DNA of 64,000 nt, from assembly GCF_013425525.1 (NCBI RefSeq), contig NZ_JACCKA010000051.1, forward strand, positions 29,926 to 93,925, read 5' to 3'. Origin of the DNA: Luteimonas salinisoli. Its GTDB lineage: Bacteria > Pseudomonadota > Gammaproteobacteria > Xanthomonadales > Xanthomonadaceae. This document shows positions 49,561 through 58,312 of this stretch, piece after piece. Position numbers and translations under genes: made by a program. The stretch's first letter is position 1. Every line of letters starts with the position of its first letter. The notes beneath the pieces are model-generated. The model did no database searches and was not told the origin of the DNA. It worked only from the letters and a program-made list of their open reading frames with translations.

Positions 49561-52335
49561 TCAGAAGCGGTAGTTCAACCCGAGCAGGTAGGTGCGGCCC
49601 CACTCGATGTGCTCGAGCGGCCGGTCTTTGGTGCCCGCATAGGTGCGGTAGGACTCGTCGGTGATGTTGCTGGCCTGGAACAGCAGGCTCAGGCCGGCGA
49701 GGGCGGTGTGGTCGCCGAACGCATAACTGATTTGTGCGTCGGTGATGTCCTCGCCCACCACGTAGCGCAGGGTGCGGTCGCCGTCGAAGTTGCCGATCTC
49801 GCCGACGAAGTCCGAACGCTTGCGCTGGCTGATACGCGCCTCGAAGCCGCTGCGCTCGTAGTAGGCGGTGAAGTTGTATACACGCTTGGAAAGGCCCGGC
49901 AGGGTGATTTCCTCGTTGCCGACGCTGCTCTGGGCGTTCGGCGGCGGCGGGATGGTGATGTCGCTGTCGTTGAAGCTGGCGCTGGCGACGATGCCGAAGC
50001 CGGTCAGCGCGTCCGAGAAGAGGTCCAGGGGCAGCGATGCGGTCAGCTCGATGCCGCGCAGCGAGCCGCCGTCGCCGTTGTAGGGGGCGGTGTACCTGCC
50101 AGTGCTCTGCAGGGGCGGAAGATCGTCGTCCCACGGATAGTCGACCAGGAGATCGCTGAAGTCGTAGCCGTCCCGGGCCTCGGTGTAGATGTAGGTCCGC
50201 AGATCCTTGTAGTAGAACGCCGCGGCCAGGTAGGCGCGTTCGCCAAAATACTTCTCGTACGAGAGGTCGAAGGCATAGGCGCGCCAGGGATCGAGTTCCG
50301 GGTTGCCGCCGGAGCCGCCCGGCTCTCCGTTGGATTCGTTGACGCCGAAGTCCAGCGATGCGCGCAGTTCGTCGACGCGCGGACGGGCCACCTGTTCGGC
50401 TAGCCCCACGCGCAGGGTCTGGTCGTCGGTCAGCGAGAAGGCGAGGTTCAGGCTCGGCAGGACGTCGGTGTACTGCTTGCCGCGGGTGATCGGCTGCACG
50501 TTGTCGCCGTCCGGCCGGTTCGAATCCCAGTAGCGGGAGGTCGAGGACTGGTCGACGCGCTGCACCTGCACGCCGAAGTTGCCGCGCACGGGCACGCTGC
50601 CCCACTGGGTATCGATATTCGCCCGCGCGTAGGCGGTGGTGATCTGCTCGTCGACCCGCCAGGCCTTGGGGATCAGATACGACAGGTCGTCGACCGGGAT
50701 GAAGCTCATGTAGCGATCGACGGCGGCGGGCACGTTCCAGGACGGGATCAGGCCGGCGCCGGCGAAGCCGAGGTCGACCAGGCCGTACTGCAGGTCGTCG
50801 CCGATCGCGGTGTCGCCCTGGGCACCGAGGTTGATGTTGCCCTCGGGCTGCCACTTGCTCTTTTGGCGGTCGGCGTAGTTGACGCCGAGGTCGATGTCGA
50901 CCAGCCATGCTATCGACTGCGGAGTCGGCACGGACGCGTCGAGGCGGAACGCGAGCAGTTCGTCCTCCACCCGCGGGGTCTTGCCGTACCCGGAACCATA
51001 GATGGTGTTGGTCAGGTAGAGCGAGCCCGGGTCGGAGTAGTCGCGGCCGGGGACCAGCTGCGAGAAGTCGCCGCTGCGGAAGTCCAGCGCCACCGAATCC
51101 AGCTGCGGAGCGGGCAGCAGCTGGGTGTTGTTCTCCAGGACGACCTCGTCGCGCTCGGTCTCCGAATAGCTCACGTCCGCCATCAGCTCCACGCCGCCGA
51201 GCGTGAACTCGTTGTTCCAGCCGAACGCCCTGATCTTGTCCTCGCGGTGGTTGTACATGCCGCGCACCAGCGGATAGACGTTGTTGGCGACGCCGCCGGT
51301 GAAGGTGCCATCGTCGTTGATCACCGGGTCGGTGACCTCGAGCCGCCCGTAGCCGCCGTTGTAGTCGCCGATGTGGACCTCGAACTGGTTGGCGGTGCTG
51401 ACCTGGGTGGCCTCGGAGTAGAACAGGTCGAGAGTGCTCGTCCACGCGTTCGAGGGACGGAACTGCAGCGTCGCCATGATGCCGTCGCGCTCGGTGTTGC
51501 CGGTGCGGCGTAGCGCCTTGATGCCGTCGGAATAGAACGTGCCGGCGGGCACGCCCGGCCGCCAGCCGTCGCCGATGGCCTGCCAGGGCTCGTACAGGCC
51601 GACCTGGTTCTCCTGGATCGGCGTGTCCGAATGCGAATAGCCGATCGAGAAGCCGAAGCGACGGTCCTCGGAGCGGGTGATGTAGCTGGCGTTGATGCGC
51701 TCGCCGTGGGCGGAAGCATCCGCGGCGGAGCCGAGCGAGTTGCGTTGGCCGCGCACGCTGACGACGCCGGCCGGTTCGCCGAAGCTCAGCGGGCGCACCG
51801 TGCGCATGTCCAGGGTGCCGGTGAGCCCCTGGCCGACCAGGGCGGCGTCGGGCGTCTTGTAGACGGTGACGCCGTTGATCAGCTCGGACGGGTACTGGTC
51901 GAACTCGACGCTGCGGTTGTCGCCGGTGCTGACCATTTCGCGGCCATTGAGGAGCGTGGTCGAGAAGTCCGGCGACAGGCCGCGCACGCTGATCACCTGC
52001 GCACGGCCCGCCACCCGCTGCGCCGACACGCCCGGCAGTCGCGCCAGCGACTCGGCGATGCTGACGTCGGGGAGCTTGCCGATGTCCTCGGCGGAGATCG
52101 CCTCGACGATGGAGGTGGATTCGCGCTTGACCGAGATCGCGCTCTCGATGCCCCGGCGGATGCCGGTCACGGTGACGGTGTCCAGGTCCATCGCATCGGC
52201 TTGGCTTTCGGCCTGCGTCGCGGGCTGGGCCGCGGCGTCTTCCTCGCCGGTGTCCTGCGCATGGACGTTGGCGGCCAGCATCAGCATCGCCGATGCCAGG
52301 GCAGCGCTCAGCAGGTTGCGTTCGAGCTTCAACAT
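49561..52335 (-). CDS. TonB-dependent receptor of the maltodextrin locus (MalA-like)
   Basis: A 924-residue receptor. The signal peptide ends NVHAQD (about residue 27). A TonB-box-like LDTVTVTGIRRGIESAISVK (in parts) leads to a plug with IVEAISAEDIGKLPDVSIAESLARLPGVSAQR (in parts), the pattern of carbohydrate receptors found in Xanthomonas and Caulobacter. The barrel ends YLLGLNYRF. The ATG at 52335 follows GGGAGGGGAG. The operator-promoter at 52439-52486 lies upstream and matches the one before the sugar transporter. With alpha-glucosidase, transporter, amylase and LacI regulator nearby, uptake of maltodextrins is the best guess. Confidence 0.93.
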   Translation of the reverse strand: MLKLERNLLSAALASAMLMLAANVHAQDTGEEDAAAQPATQAESQADAMDLDTVTVTGIRRGIESAISVKRESTSIVEAISAEDIGKLPDVSIAESLARLPGVSAQRVAGRAQVISVRGLSPDFSTTLLNGREMVSTGDNRSVEFDQYPSELINGVTVYKTPDAALVGQGLTGTLDMRTVRPLSFGEPAGVVSVRGQRNSLGSAADASAHGERINASYITRSEDRRFGFSIGYSHSDTPIQENQVGLYEPWQAIGDGWRPGVPAGTFYSDGIKALRRTGNTERDGIMATLQFRPSNAWTSTLDLFYSEATQVSTANQFEVHIGDYNGGYGRLEVTDPVINDDGTFTGGVANNVYPLVRGMYNHREDKIRAFGWNNEFTLGGVELMADVSYSETERDEVVLENNTQLLPAPQLDSVALDFRSGDFSQLVPGRDYSDPGSLYLTNTIYGSGYGKTPRVEDELLAFRLDASVPTPQSIAWLVDIDLGVNYADRQKSKWQPEGNINLGAQGDTAIGDDLQYGLVDLGFAGAGLIPSWNVPAAVDRYMSFIPVDDLSYLIPKAWRVDEQITTAYARANIDTQWGSVPVRGNFGVQVQRVDQSSTSRYWDSNRPDGDNVQPITRGKQYTDVLPSLNLAFSLTDDQTLRVGLAEQVARPRVDELRASLDFGVNESNGEPGGSGGNPELDPWRAYAFDLSYEKYFGERAYLAAAFYYKDLRTYIYTEARDGYDFSDLLVDYPWDDDLPPLQSTGRYTAPYNGDGGSLRGIELTASLPLDLFSDALTGFGIVASASFNDSDITIPPPPNAQSSVGNEEITLPGLSKRVYNFTAYYERSGFEARISQRKRSDFVGEIGNFDGDRTLRYVVGEDITDAQISYAFGDHTALAGLSLLFQASNITDESYRTYAGTKDRPLEHIEWGRTYLLGLNYRF

Positions 52336-52438
52336 CTCCCCTCCCAAAAGGTGTCGTGCGGATCGCGGAACCGGCTCCCGGCGGCGTCCATGCGGATCTG
52401 TCCGGCGGGAAAACGGGATGTGACGGATGTCGCGGGCC

Positions 52439-52486
52439 ATGGTAGTCCCCGCGTTCGCCGCGCAAGCCGCCCTGCATACGTATTCA
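52439..52486 (-). promoter_or_regulatory. LacI-type operator and promoter of the maltodextrin receptor
   Basis: The palindrome TGCATACGTATTCA (52473-52486; TGAATACGTATGCA on the minus strand) is followed after exactly 28 bp by TACCAT (52444-52439, minus). A weak -35 (CTTGCG) lies 16 bp before that hexamer. The same palindrome, spacing and hexamer occur at 56669-56716. The TACGTA centre is typical of LacI-family sites. Confidence 0.75.
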
Positions 52487-52572
52487 TGGCGTGCCGCCCG
52501 GTTCATGCTTCCGCGGGGCGTGCGGCGCCGGCCGTCAGTCCGCGTTGCCGCCGCGGCGGCTAGCATGGACGC

Positions 52573-53526
52573 ATGCCGCCGCACCGCAATCCCCTGGCAG
52601 CGATCGCCACCTCCCGCATCCGCCGCTGGGTCTTGAGCGCGTTCCCGCGCGGGCGGAGCGGGATCGACTACGACCATCCCCCGGGCGATCCCGGCCTGTT
52701 CGGCCCCGACAGCGTCACCTGGCGCATCCACGCCGACTTCCCCGGCATGCTCTCCGGCGGGCTGTGCGCGCTGATGCTGCAGACCCTGCATCCGCGTGCG
52801 CTGGCCGGGGTCTGGGACCACTCCAACTTCCGCGACGACCTGGTCGGGCGACTGCGCCGGACCACCGCCTTCGTCGCCGGCACCACCTATGCCGGCCACG
52901 AACAGGCCTCACGGCTGATCGCCCGCGTCGCCGCCATCCACGCCCGCGTGCAGGGCACGCTGCCGGACGGGCGCGCCTATGCCGCCGATGCGCCGGACCT
53001 GCTGACCTGGGTGCACGTCACCGAGAGCTACGGCTTTCTCCAGGGCTACCGCCGCTACTGTCGCCGCGACCTGCCCGCCGCCGCCGCGGACCGCTACTAC
53101 GACGAGGCGCGGCGGGTCGCCGAAACGCTCGGCGCGCGCGACGTGCCTGCCTCGGAGGCCGGGGTCGCCGACTACTTCGCGCGTGCCCGCGACGAGCTGG
53201 CCTGCGACGCGCGCTCGCGCGAGGTGCTGGCCGTGCTCGAGCGGATCCGCCTGCCGGTGCCCGCCGCCGGGCTCTCGCGCGAACTGTTCCTCGGTGCCGG
53301 CGCGGCGCTGCTGCCCGACTGGGCGCGGGACATGCTGGAGCGCTCCACCGGCAGGCGGATCCGCGACGCGTTCGCGGCGCGCACCCTGGCCGGGCTGGCG
53401 CCACTGTTCCGCACCGCCCTGGACGATGGGGTGGCGCCGCGCGCCTGCGCGCGGCTCGGCGTGGATCCGGCGATCCTGCAGCGCCTGCCGGACCTCGATG
53501 CAGTCCACGCGTCGCACCGCGGATGA
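52573..53526 (+). CDS. MpaB/DUF2236-family oxygenase-like protein
   Basis: A 317-residue helical protein of the DUF2236 family, which includes the latex-clearing protein and the fungal MpaB oxygenase. Conserved blocks are LQTLHPRALAGVWDHSNF, TTYAGHEQASRLIARVAAIHARVQG (in parts) and LLTWVHVTESYGFLQGYRRY. The histidines in HPRA, AGHEQ, AIHARV and WVHVT are candidates for heme ligands. No signal peptide is seen. The product is unknown. It starts 86 bp beyond the maltodextrin operator on the opposite strand and overlaps the next methyltransferase gene by 4 bp, so the two form an operon. Confidence 0.82.
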   Translation: MPPHRNPLAAIATSRIRRWVLSAFPRGRSGIDYDHPPGDPGLFGPDSVTWRIHADFPGMLSGGLCALMLQTLHPRALAGVWDHSNFRDDLVGRLRRTTAFVAGTTYAGHEQASRLIARVAAIHARVQGTLPDGRAYAADAPDLLTWVHVTESYGFLQGYRRYCRRDLPAAAADRYYDEARRVAETLGARDVPASEAGVADYFARARDELACDARSREVLAVLERIRLPVPAAGLSRELFLGAGAALLPDWARDMLERSTGRRIRDAFAARTLAGLAPLFRTALDDGVAPRACARLGVDPAILQRLPDLDAVHASHRG

Positions 53527-54182
53527 GCGCCTGTCCGCTCTGCGGCGGCGGAAGCTGCCGCCCGGAATCGCCGGTGCTGGGCCGCCGCTACGCCGCCTGC
53601 GACGCCTGCGGACTGACCTTCATGCTGCCGGCAGATCGCCCTTCCGCCGCGCAGGAACGCGCGGTCTACGACCTGCATCGCAACGACCCGGCCGATCCCG
53701 GCTATCGCGCCTTCCTCGAGCGCCTGTCCGCCCCGCTGATCGCGCGCCTGCGGCCGGGCATGCGCGGGCTGGACTACGGGGCGGGCCCGGGCGCGGCGTT
53801 GCCGGCGATGCTGGCCGCACATGGGTTTCCCACCGCTGCCTGGGATCCGCTGTATGCCGCCGACGCGCGCCTGCTGCGGCAACGCTACGATTTCATCGCC
53901 TGCAGCGAGACCGCCGAGCACTTCCACGATCCGGCCGCGGAGTTCGCGCGCCTGGACGGCCTGCTGCGGGATGGCGGCTGGCTGGGCCTGATGACCCAGT
54001 GGCGGCTGCCCGAGCGGCCGTTCGCGAGCTGGGGCTACGCCCGCGATCCCACCCACGTCTGCTTCTACCAGCGCCGGACCCTGCAGTGGATCGCGCAGCG
54101 GCAGGGCTGGTCGCTGGAATGCCCGGCGCCGCACGTGGCGCTGTTCCGCAAGCCGGGCGCCGCGCTCAGTCCTTGCGGGTGA
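53523..54182 (+). CDS. Zinc-ribbon class I SAM-dependent methyltransferase
   Basis: A 219-residue protein. A zinc ribbon is formed by Cys4, Cys7, Cys26 and Cys29 (CPLC and CDAC). The Rossmann methyltransferase core has motif I GLDYGAGPGAALP and IACSETAEHFHDP as the acidic/histidine loop, with MTQWRLP after strand 5. The pattern resembles methyltransferases that modify small metabolites or sugars, but the substrate cannot be read. Its start overlaps the oxygenase stop as ATGA. Its last 17 bp overlap the tail of the convergent Hen1-like gene. The pair with the DUF2236 gene may modify one metabolite in sequence. Confidence 0.85.
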   Translation: MSACPLCGGGSCRPESPVLGRRYAACDACGLTFMLPADRPSAAQERAVYDLHRNDPADPGYRAFLERLSAPLIARLRPGMRGLDYGAGPGAALPAMLAAHGFPTAAWDPLYAADARLLRQRYDFIACSETAEHFHDPAAEFARLDGLLRDGGWLGLMTQWRLPERPFASWGYARDPTHVCFYQRRTLQWIAQRQGWSLECPAPHVALFRKPGAALSPCG

Positions 54183-54864
54183 ACCAGGCGTACTGGCCGG
54201 GCGCGCCCAGCTCGAGGTGCGGCTGGCCGATGCCGCCGAAGCGCACCGCGTAGCCGTTGCGGCGCGCCACGCCGCCGGCCCAGGCGCGGAACCGGGTCCG
54301 GTCCCATTCGAAGCGGTGGTCGGGATCGCGCACGTCGTCCTGGCCCAGGCCGTACAGCACGTTGTATTCGCGGTTGGGAGTGGTGACGATCGCCAGGCGC
54401 GGGCGGTGGTGGCCGAACAGCGCACGCTCGGCGCCGGACAGCAGCCCCGGATCGAGGTGCTCGATGGTTTCCACCAGTGCGGCCGCATCGTGGGTTTCCA
54501 GGCCCTCCAGCGGGCGCGTGCAGTCGCCGTGCACCAGCCGCAGCCGCGGGTCGGCCTCGCCGCCCCTGCCGAGGCCGGCGCGCGCCACCGCCAGCGCGCT
54601 GGTGCACATGTCGACCCCGGTGATGCGGTGGAACTGGGGATGGGGCAGCAGCCTGGCCAGCAGCCGCCCGGCGCCGCAGCCGAGGTCCAGCACGCTGGTG
54701 GCACCGGACTGCAACAGCAGCCCGGTCACCAGGTCGAGGCGTTCTTCGTGCAGGGTGGCTTCCATCGGCTCTCGTCCGCGACGCGGCGATGATAGCCGCG
54801 CAGAAGGGCGCGCGGCTGCCGGCCCGTCGCTGGCGGCGACGCCTGCATCGAGCAGATCCGCCAT
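54166..54864 (-). CDS. Hen1-type RNA 3'-terminal 2'-O-methyltransferase, stand-alone
   Basis: A 232-residue protein with a Hen1 methyltransferase core. SAM motif I is VLDLGCGAGRLLARLL. The metal-binding set of Hen1 is intact: Glu132, Glu135 and His136 in VETIEHLDP, and His183 in DHRFEWDR. TTPNREYNVLYGL is a Hen1 signature. Bacterial Hen1 methylates the 3' end of cut RNA during repair and usually sits beside the Pnkp kinase-ligase, but no pnkp gene is visible here. GGAGGAG before ATG 54864 supports that start, which gives about 33 low-complexity residues before the fold. An ATG at 54765 is the alternative. It overlaps its neighbour tail to tail. Confidence 0.82.
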   Translation of the reverse strand: MADLLDAGVAASDGPAAARPSARLSSPRRGREPMEATLHEERLDLVTGLLLQSGATSVLDLGCGAGRLLARLLPHPQFHRITGVDMCTSALAVARAGLGRGGEADPRLRLVHGDCTRPLEGLETHDAAALVETIEHLDPGLLSGAERALFGHHRPRLAIVTTPNREYNVLYGLGQDDVRDPDHRFEWDRTRFRAWAGGVARRNGYAVRFGGIGQPHLELGAPGQYAWFTRKD

Positions 54865-54952
54865 TGCGGCTCCTCCGTGCACGGGATTCCGCGCCGATGG
54901 GTGCGCCGGCGCCGGCGACGGCAGGGTGCGCCGGGCGGTTACCGGGTGGCGT

Positions 54953-56569
54953 TCATTCCAGGCGGCCGAAGAACACGCCGCGGCCGGGGATCCGGAGCAC
55001 CCCGGCCTCGGTCCGCCCGGAAAGCAGGCCATGGTCGTCCAGCGTCCGCGCCGACAGGTCAGCGGGCAGCGGCCACTCGATCGCGGCCGACGAGAGGTTG
55101 AAGGCGACCAGCACGGTGTCGGCCCCGTGGTCGCGCACGAAGGCCAGCAGCGGTTCCGGTGCGTCGAGGAAGCGGATCCCGCCCTCCACCAGGGCCGGAT
55201 GCGCGCCGCGCCAGCGCAGGAAGCGGCGCACCGCGTTGAGTACCGAGGCCGGGTCTTCCTCCTGCTTGGCTACACTGCGCGCGCGGTGCGCGGCGGGGAT
55301 CGGCAGCCATGGCCGCCCGGCGGTGAAGCCGGCGCCGGCGTCGCCGTTCCACGGCATCGGCGTACGGCTGCCGTCGCGGCCCTTGAAACTCGGCCAGAAG
55401 GCGATGCCGTAGGGGTCCTGCAGCGCCTCGAACGGCACGTCGGCCTCGGGCAGTCCCAGCTCCTCGCCCTGGTACAGGCAGACCGAGCCGCGCAGCGAGC
55501 ACACCAGCGCCACCATCTGCCGGGCGAAGTCGTCGCCGGCCTCCGCACCTCCCCAGCGCGTCACCGCGCGCTGCACGTCGTGGTTGGAGATCGCCCAGCA
55601 CGGCCAGCCCTCGCGCATCGCCGCCTCCAGGCGCTCCACCGTGCCGCGAATGTGGGCGGCGCTGAAATCGTCGGTCAGCAGCTCGAAGCTGTAGCCCATG
55701 TGCAGCCGTCCGGCGCGGGTGTACTCGGCGGTGGTGGCGAGCGAATCCTCGGAGGAGATCTCGCCAAGCGCGGCGGCGTCCGCGTAGCGGTCCATCAGCG
55801 TGCGCAGCTCCTCGAGAAAGCCGATGTTCTCGGGCTGGGTGTTGTTGTGGTGGTGGTACTGGAAGGCGTAGGGGTTGTCCGGGCTGAAGCCACGGCCGAC
55901 GCGCAGCTCGGCCGGCTTGGGCGGGTTGTCGCGCAGCCGGCGGTCGTGGAAGCAGAAATTGATCGCGTCCAGGCGCAGCCCGTCCACACCGCGCTCGAGC
56001 CAGAAGCGCACGTTGTCGAGCGCGGCCGCGCGCACCTCGGGATTGTGGAAGTTCAGGTCCGGCTGCGAGGACAGGAAATTGTGCAGGTAGTACTGGCCGC
56101 GGCGCGGTTCCCATTTCCAGGCGACGCCGCCGAACAGCGACATCCAGTTGTTGGGCGGGGTGCCGTCGGGGCGCGCATCGGCCCAGACGTACCAGTCCGC
56201 CTTCGGGTTGTCGCGGCTCCCGCGGCTCTCGCGGAACCAGGGGTGCTCGGACGAGGTATGGCTGAGCACCTGGTCGATCATCACCCGGATGCCCAGGGCG
56301 TGCGCCTTCTCCAGCAGGGCGTCGAAGTCGACCAGGGTGCCGAACAGCGGATCGACGTCGCGATAGTCGGCGATGTCGTAGCCGAAGTCGTGCATCGGCG
56401 AGCGGAAGAACGGCGCCACCCAGATCGCATCGACCCCGAGCGAGGCGACGTGGTCCAGGCGCGCGACGATGCCCGGCAGATCGCCCACGCCGTCGCCGTC
56501 GGTATCCATGAAGCTGCGCGGATAGATCTGGTAGATCACCGCGCCGCGCCACCACGGGCTGCTCGTCAT
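54953..56569 (-). CDS. GH13 alpha-glucosidase
   Basis: A 538-residue GH13 enzyme with no signal peptide, so probably cytoplasmic. The catalytic triad is complete: nucleophile Asp201 (GLRLDAINF), acid/base Glu270 (LGEIS) and Asp331 (ISNHDVQR). YQIYPRSFMDTDGDGVGDLPGI opens the barrel (in parts), and the oligo-1,6/alpha-glucosidase region with LPEADVPFEALQDP is present. It would release glucose from maltose or short maltodextrins after import. The start at 56569 has GAGG about six bases upstream; an ATG at 56584 is an alternative. It is divergent from the transporter gene, and the shared control region holds the LacI-type operator. Confidence 0.95.
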   Translation of the reverse strand: MTSSPWWRGAVIYQIYPRSFMDTDGDGVGDLPGIVARLDHVASLGVDAIWVAPFFRSPMHDFGYDIADYRDVDPLFGTLVDFDALLEKAHALGIRVMIDQVLSHTSSEHPWFRESRGSRDNPKADWYVWADARPDGTPPNNWMSLFGGVAWKWEPRRGQYYLHNFLSSQPDLNFHNPEVRAAALDNVRFWLERGVDGLRLDAINFCFHDRRLRDNPPKPAELRVGRGFSPDNPYAFQYHHHNNTQPENIGFLEELRTLMDRYADAAALGEISSEDSLATTAEYTRAGRLHMGYSFELLTDDFSAAHIRGTVERLEAAMREGWPCWAISNHDVQRAVTRWGGAEAGDDFARQMVALVCSLRGSVCLYQGEELGLPEADVPFEALQDPYGIAFWPSFKGRDGSRTPMPWNGDAGAGFTAGRPWLPIPAAHRARSVAKQEEDPASVLNAVRRFLRWRGAHPALVEGGIRFLDAPEPLLAFVRDHGADTVLVAFNLSSAAIEWPLPADLSARTLDDHGLLSGRTEAGVLRIPGRGVFFGRLE

Positions 56570-56668
56570 CCACTGCCTCGGCATCGCTGCGCGCACGGCC
56601 GGCGCGCGGGCGGCCACTATTCCACGAACCCCGTGGCACGGGCGACGCCAGCGCTGCCGCCCGTGCGA

Positions 56669-56716
56669 TGAATACGTATGCAGGGGCCGTGCTGCGGCCG
56701 CACCCGAACCTACCAT
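56669..56716 (+). promoter_or_regulatory. LacI-type operator and promoter of the transporter-amylase operon
   Basis: TGAATACGTATGCA (56669-56682), then exactly 28 bp, then TACCAT (56711-56716). A weak -35 (GTGCTG) lies 16 bp before the hexamer. This is the reverse complement of the site at 52473-52486, and 18 bp around it are identical. It lies between the divergent alpha-glucosidase and transporter genes and could control both. Confidence 0.75.
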
Positions 56717-56830
56717 GGCGCCTGCCGCACGTTCTGCGATGCGGCCGCCCGGTGCGGCAGGGCAGCCGTCAGCGGCCGCCGAAGCCCATCGCGGCCATGG
56801 CAACATCCCCGCATCCGGACTGGAGCACCG

Positions 56831-58312
56831 ATGAGCGCGAAACCGCAACTGACGTTCTGGCAGATCTGGAACATGTGCTTCGGGTTCCTCGGCATCCAGT
56901 TCGGCTTCGCGCTGCAGAACGCCAACGTCAGCCGGATCTTCCAGACCCTCGGCGCGGAGATGGAGCAGATCCCGATGCTGTGGATCGCCGCGCCGCTGAC
57001 CGGGCTGATCGTGCAGCCGATCGTCGGGTACTTCTCGGACCGGACCTGGACCCGGCTCGGCAGACGGCGGCCGTACTTTCTCTACGGCGCGGTGTTCGCC
57101 TCGCTCGCGCTGCTGGTGATGCCGAACTCGCCGGCGCTGTGGATCGCGGCGGGCACGCTGTGGATCCTCGATGCCTCGATCAACGTGTCGATGGAGCCGT
57201 TCCGCGCCTTCGTCGGCGACCAGATGCCTCCGCCGCAGCGTCCGGCGGGGTTTGCGATGCAGAGCTTCTTCATCGGCGTGGGCTCTATCGTCGCCAGCAT
57301 GCTGCCGTGGCTGCTGGCCAAGGCGGGGGTGGCCAACACAGCCGCCCCGGGGGCGATCCCCGACACCGTGAAATACGCCTTCTACCTCGGCGGCGCGGTG
57401 CTGTTCCTGGCGGTGGGCTGGACCGTGCTGCGCACCCGCGAGTATCCGCCCGAGGTGCTCAAGGCGCAGGACACCGCGCCGCCGCTGCCGCACGCGCCGC
57501 TCGATCGTGCCCGGACGAGTCGCACCGGCCTGGCCTGGCTGCTGGCCGGTGCCATGGGCATCGCGTCGATCCTCTGGTTCGGGCTCGACCAGCAGCTGTA
57601 CGTCCTGTCCGGCGTGCTGGTCGCGTACGGCGTGGCGCTGCTGCTGACCGCGAACGTGCGCAGCCGCAACATGTTCACCACCATCATGGCCGATCTGCAG
57701 GCCATGCCGGACGCGATGCGGCGGTTGGCGGTGGTGCAGTTCTTCTCCTGGTTCGCGCTGTTCGCGATGTGGATCTACACCACCGCCGCGGTGACCGGGG
57801 TCCACTACGGCGCGGTCGATGCGCAGTCGGAGGCGTACAACGACGGCGCCAACTGGGTCGGCGTGCTGTTCGCCGCCTACAACGGCTTCGCCGCGCTGGC
57901 CGCGATCGTGATTCCGTGGATGGTGCGCCGCTGGGGCCTGCGCGCCAGCCATCTGATCAACGTCTGGCTCGGTGCGGCGGGCCTGCTGTCGTTCCTGGTG
58001 ATCCGCGATCCGCAGTGGCTGCTGCTGTCGATGGTCGGGGTCGGGTTCGCCTGGGCCTCGATCCTGTCGCTGCCCTACGCGCTGCTGTCCGACAGCCTTC
58101 CCGCGGAAAAGATGGGCATCTACATGGGCATCTTCAACTTCTTCATCGTCATCCCGCAGCTGGTCGCCGCCAGCATCCTCGGTTTCCTGCTCAAGACCTT
58201 CCTCGGCGGCCAGCCGATCATGGCGCTGGCGGTCGGGGCGGCCAGCCTGGTGGTGGCGGGCCTGTGCGTGCTGAGGGTGCGCGAGCCGGCGGCGACGGAG
58301 CAGCCGGCATGA
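56831..58312 (+). CDS. MFS/GPH-type sugar transporter (maltose/maltodextrin)
   Basis: A 493-residue membrane protein with twelve predicted spans. It carries the cytoplasmic-loop motif [13 protein letters not shown] and [33 protein letters not shown] (in parts), typical of the SLC45/GPH sucrose-maltose symporter group found next to alpha-glucosidases in Xanthomonadaceae. It would import maltose or maltodextrins across the inner membrane with protons. It is followed by the amylase with a 4-bp overlap. The operator-promoter at 56669 is about 115 bp upstream. Confidence 0.92.
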   Translation: MSAKPQLTFWQIWNMCFGFLGIQFGFALQNANVSRIFQTLGAEMEQIPMLWIAAPLTGLIVQPIVGYFSDRTWTRLGRRRPYFLYGAVFASLALLVMPNSPALWIAAGTLWILDASINVSMEPFRAFVGDQMPPPQRPAGFAMQSFFIGVGSIVASMLPWLLAKAGVANTAAPGAIPDTVKYAFYLGGAVLFLAVGWTVLRTREYPPEVLKAQDTAPPLPHAPLDRARTSRTGLAWLLAGAMGIASILWFGLDQQLYVLSGVLVAYGVALLLTANVRSRNMFTTIMADLQAMPDAMRRLAVVQFFSWFALFAMWIYTTAAVTGVHYGAVDAQSEAYNDGANWVGVLFAAYNGFAALAAIVIPWMVRRWGLRASHLINVWLGAAGLLSFLVIRDPQWLLLSMVGVGFAWASILSLPYALLSDSLPAEKMGIYMGIFNFFIVIPQLVAASILGFLLKTFLGGQPIMALAVGAASLVVAGLCVLRVREPAATEQPA

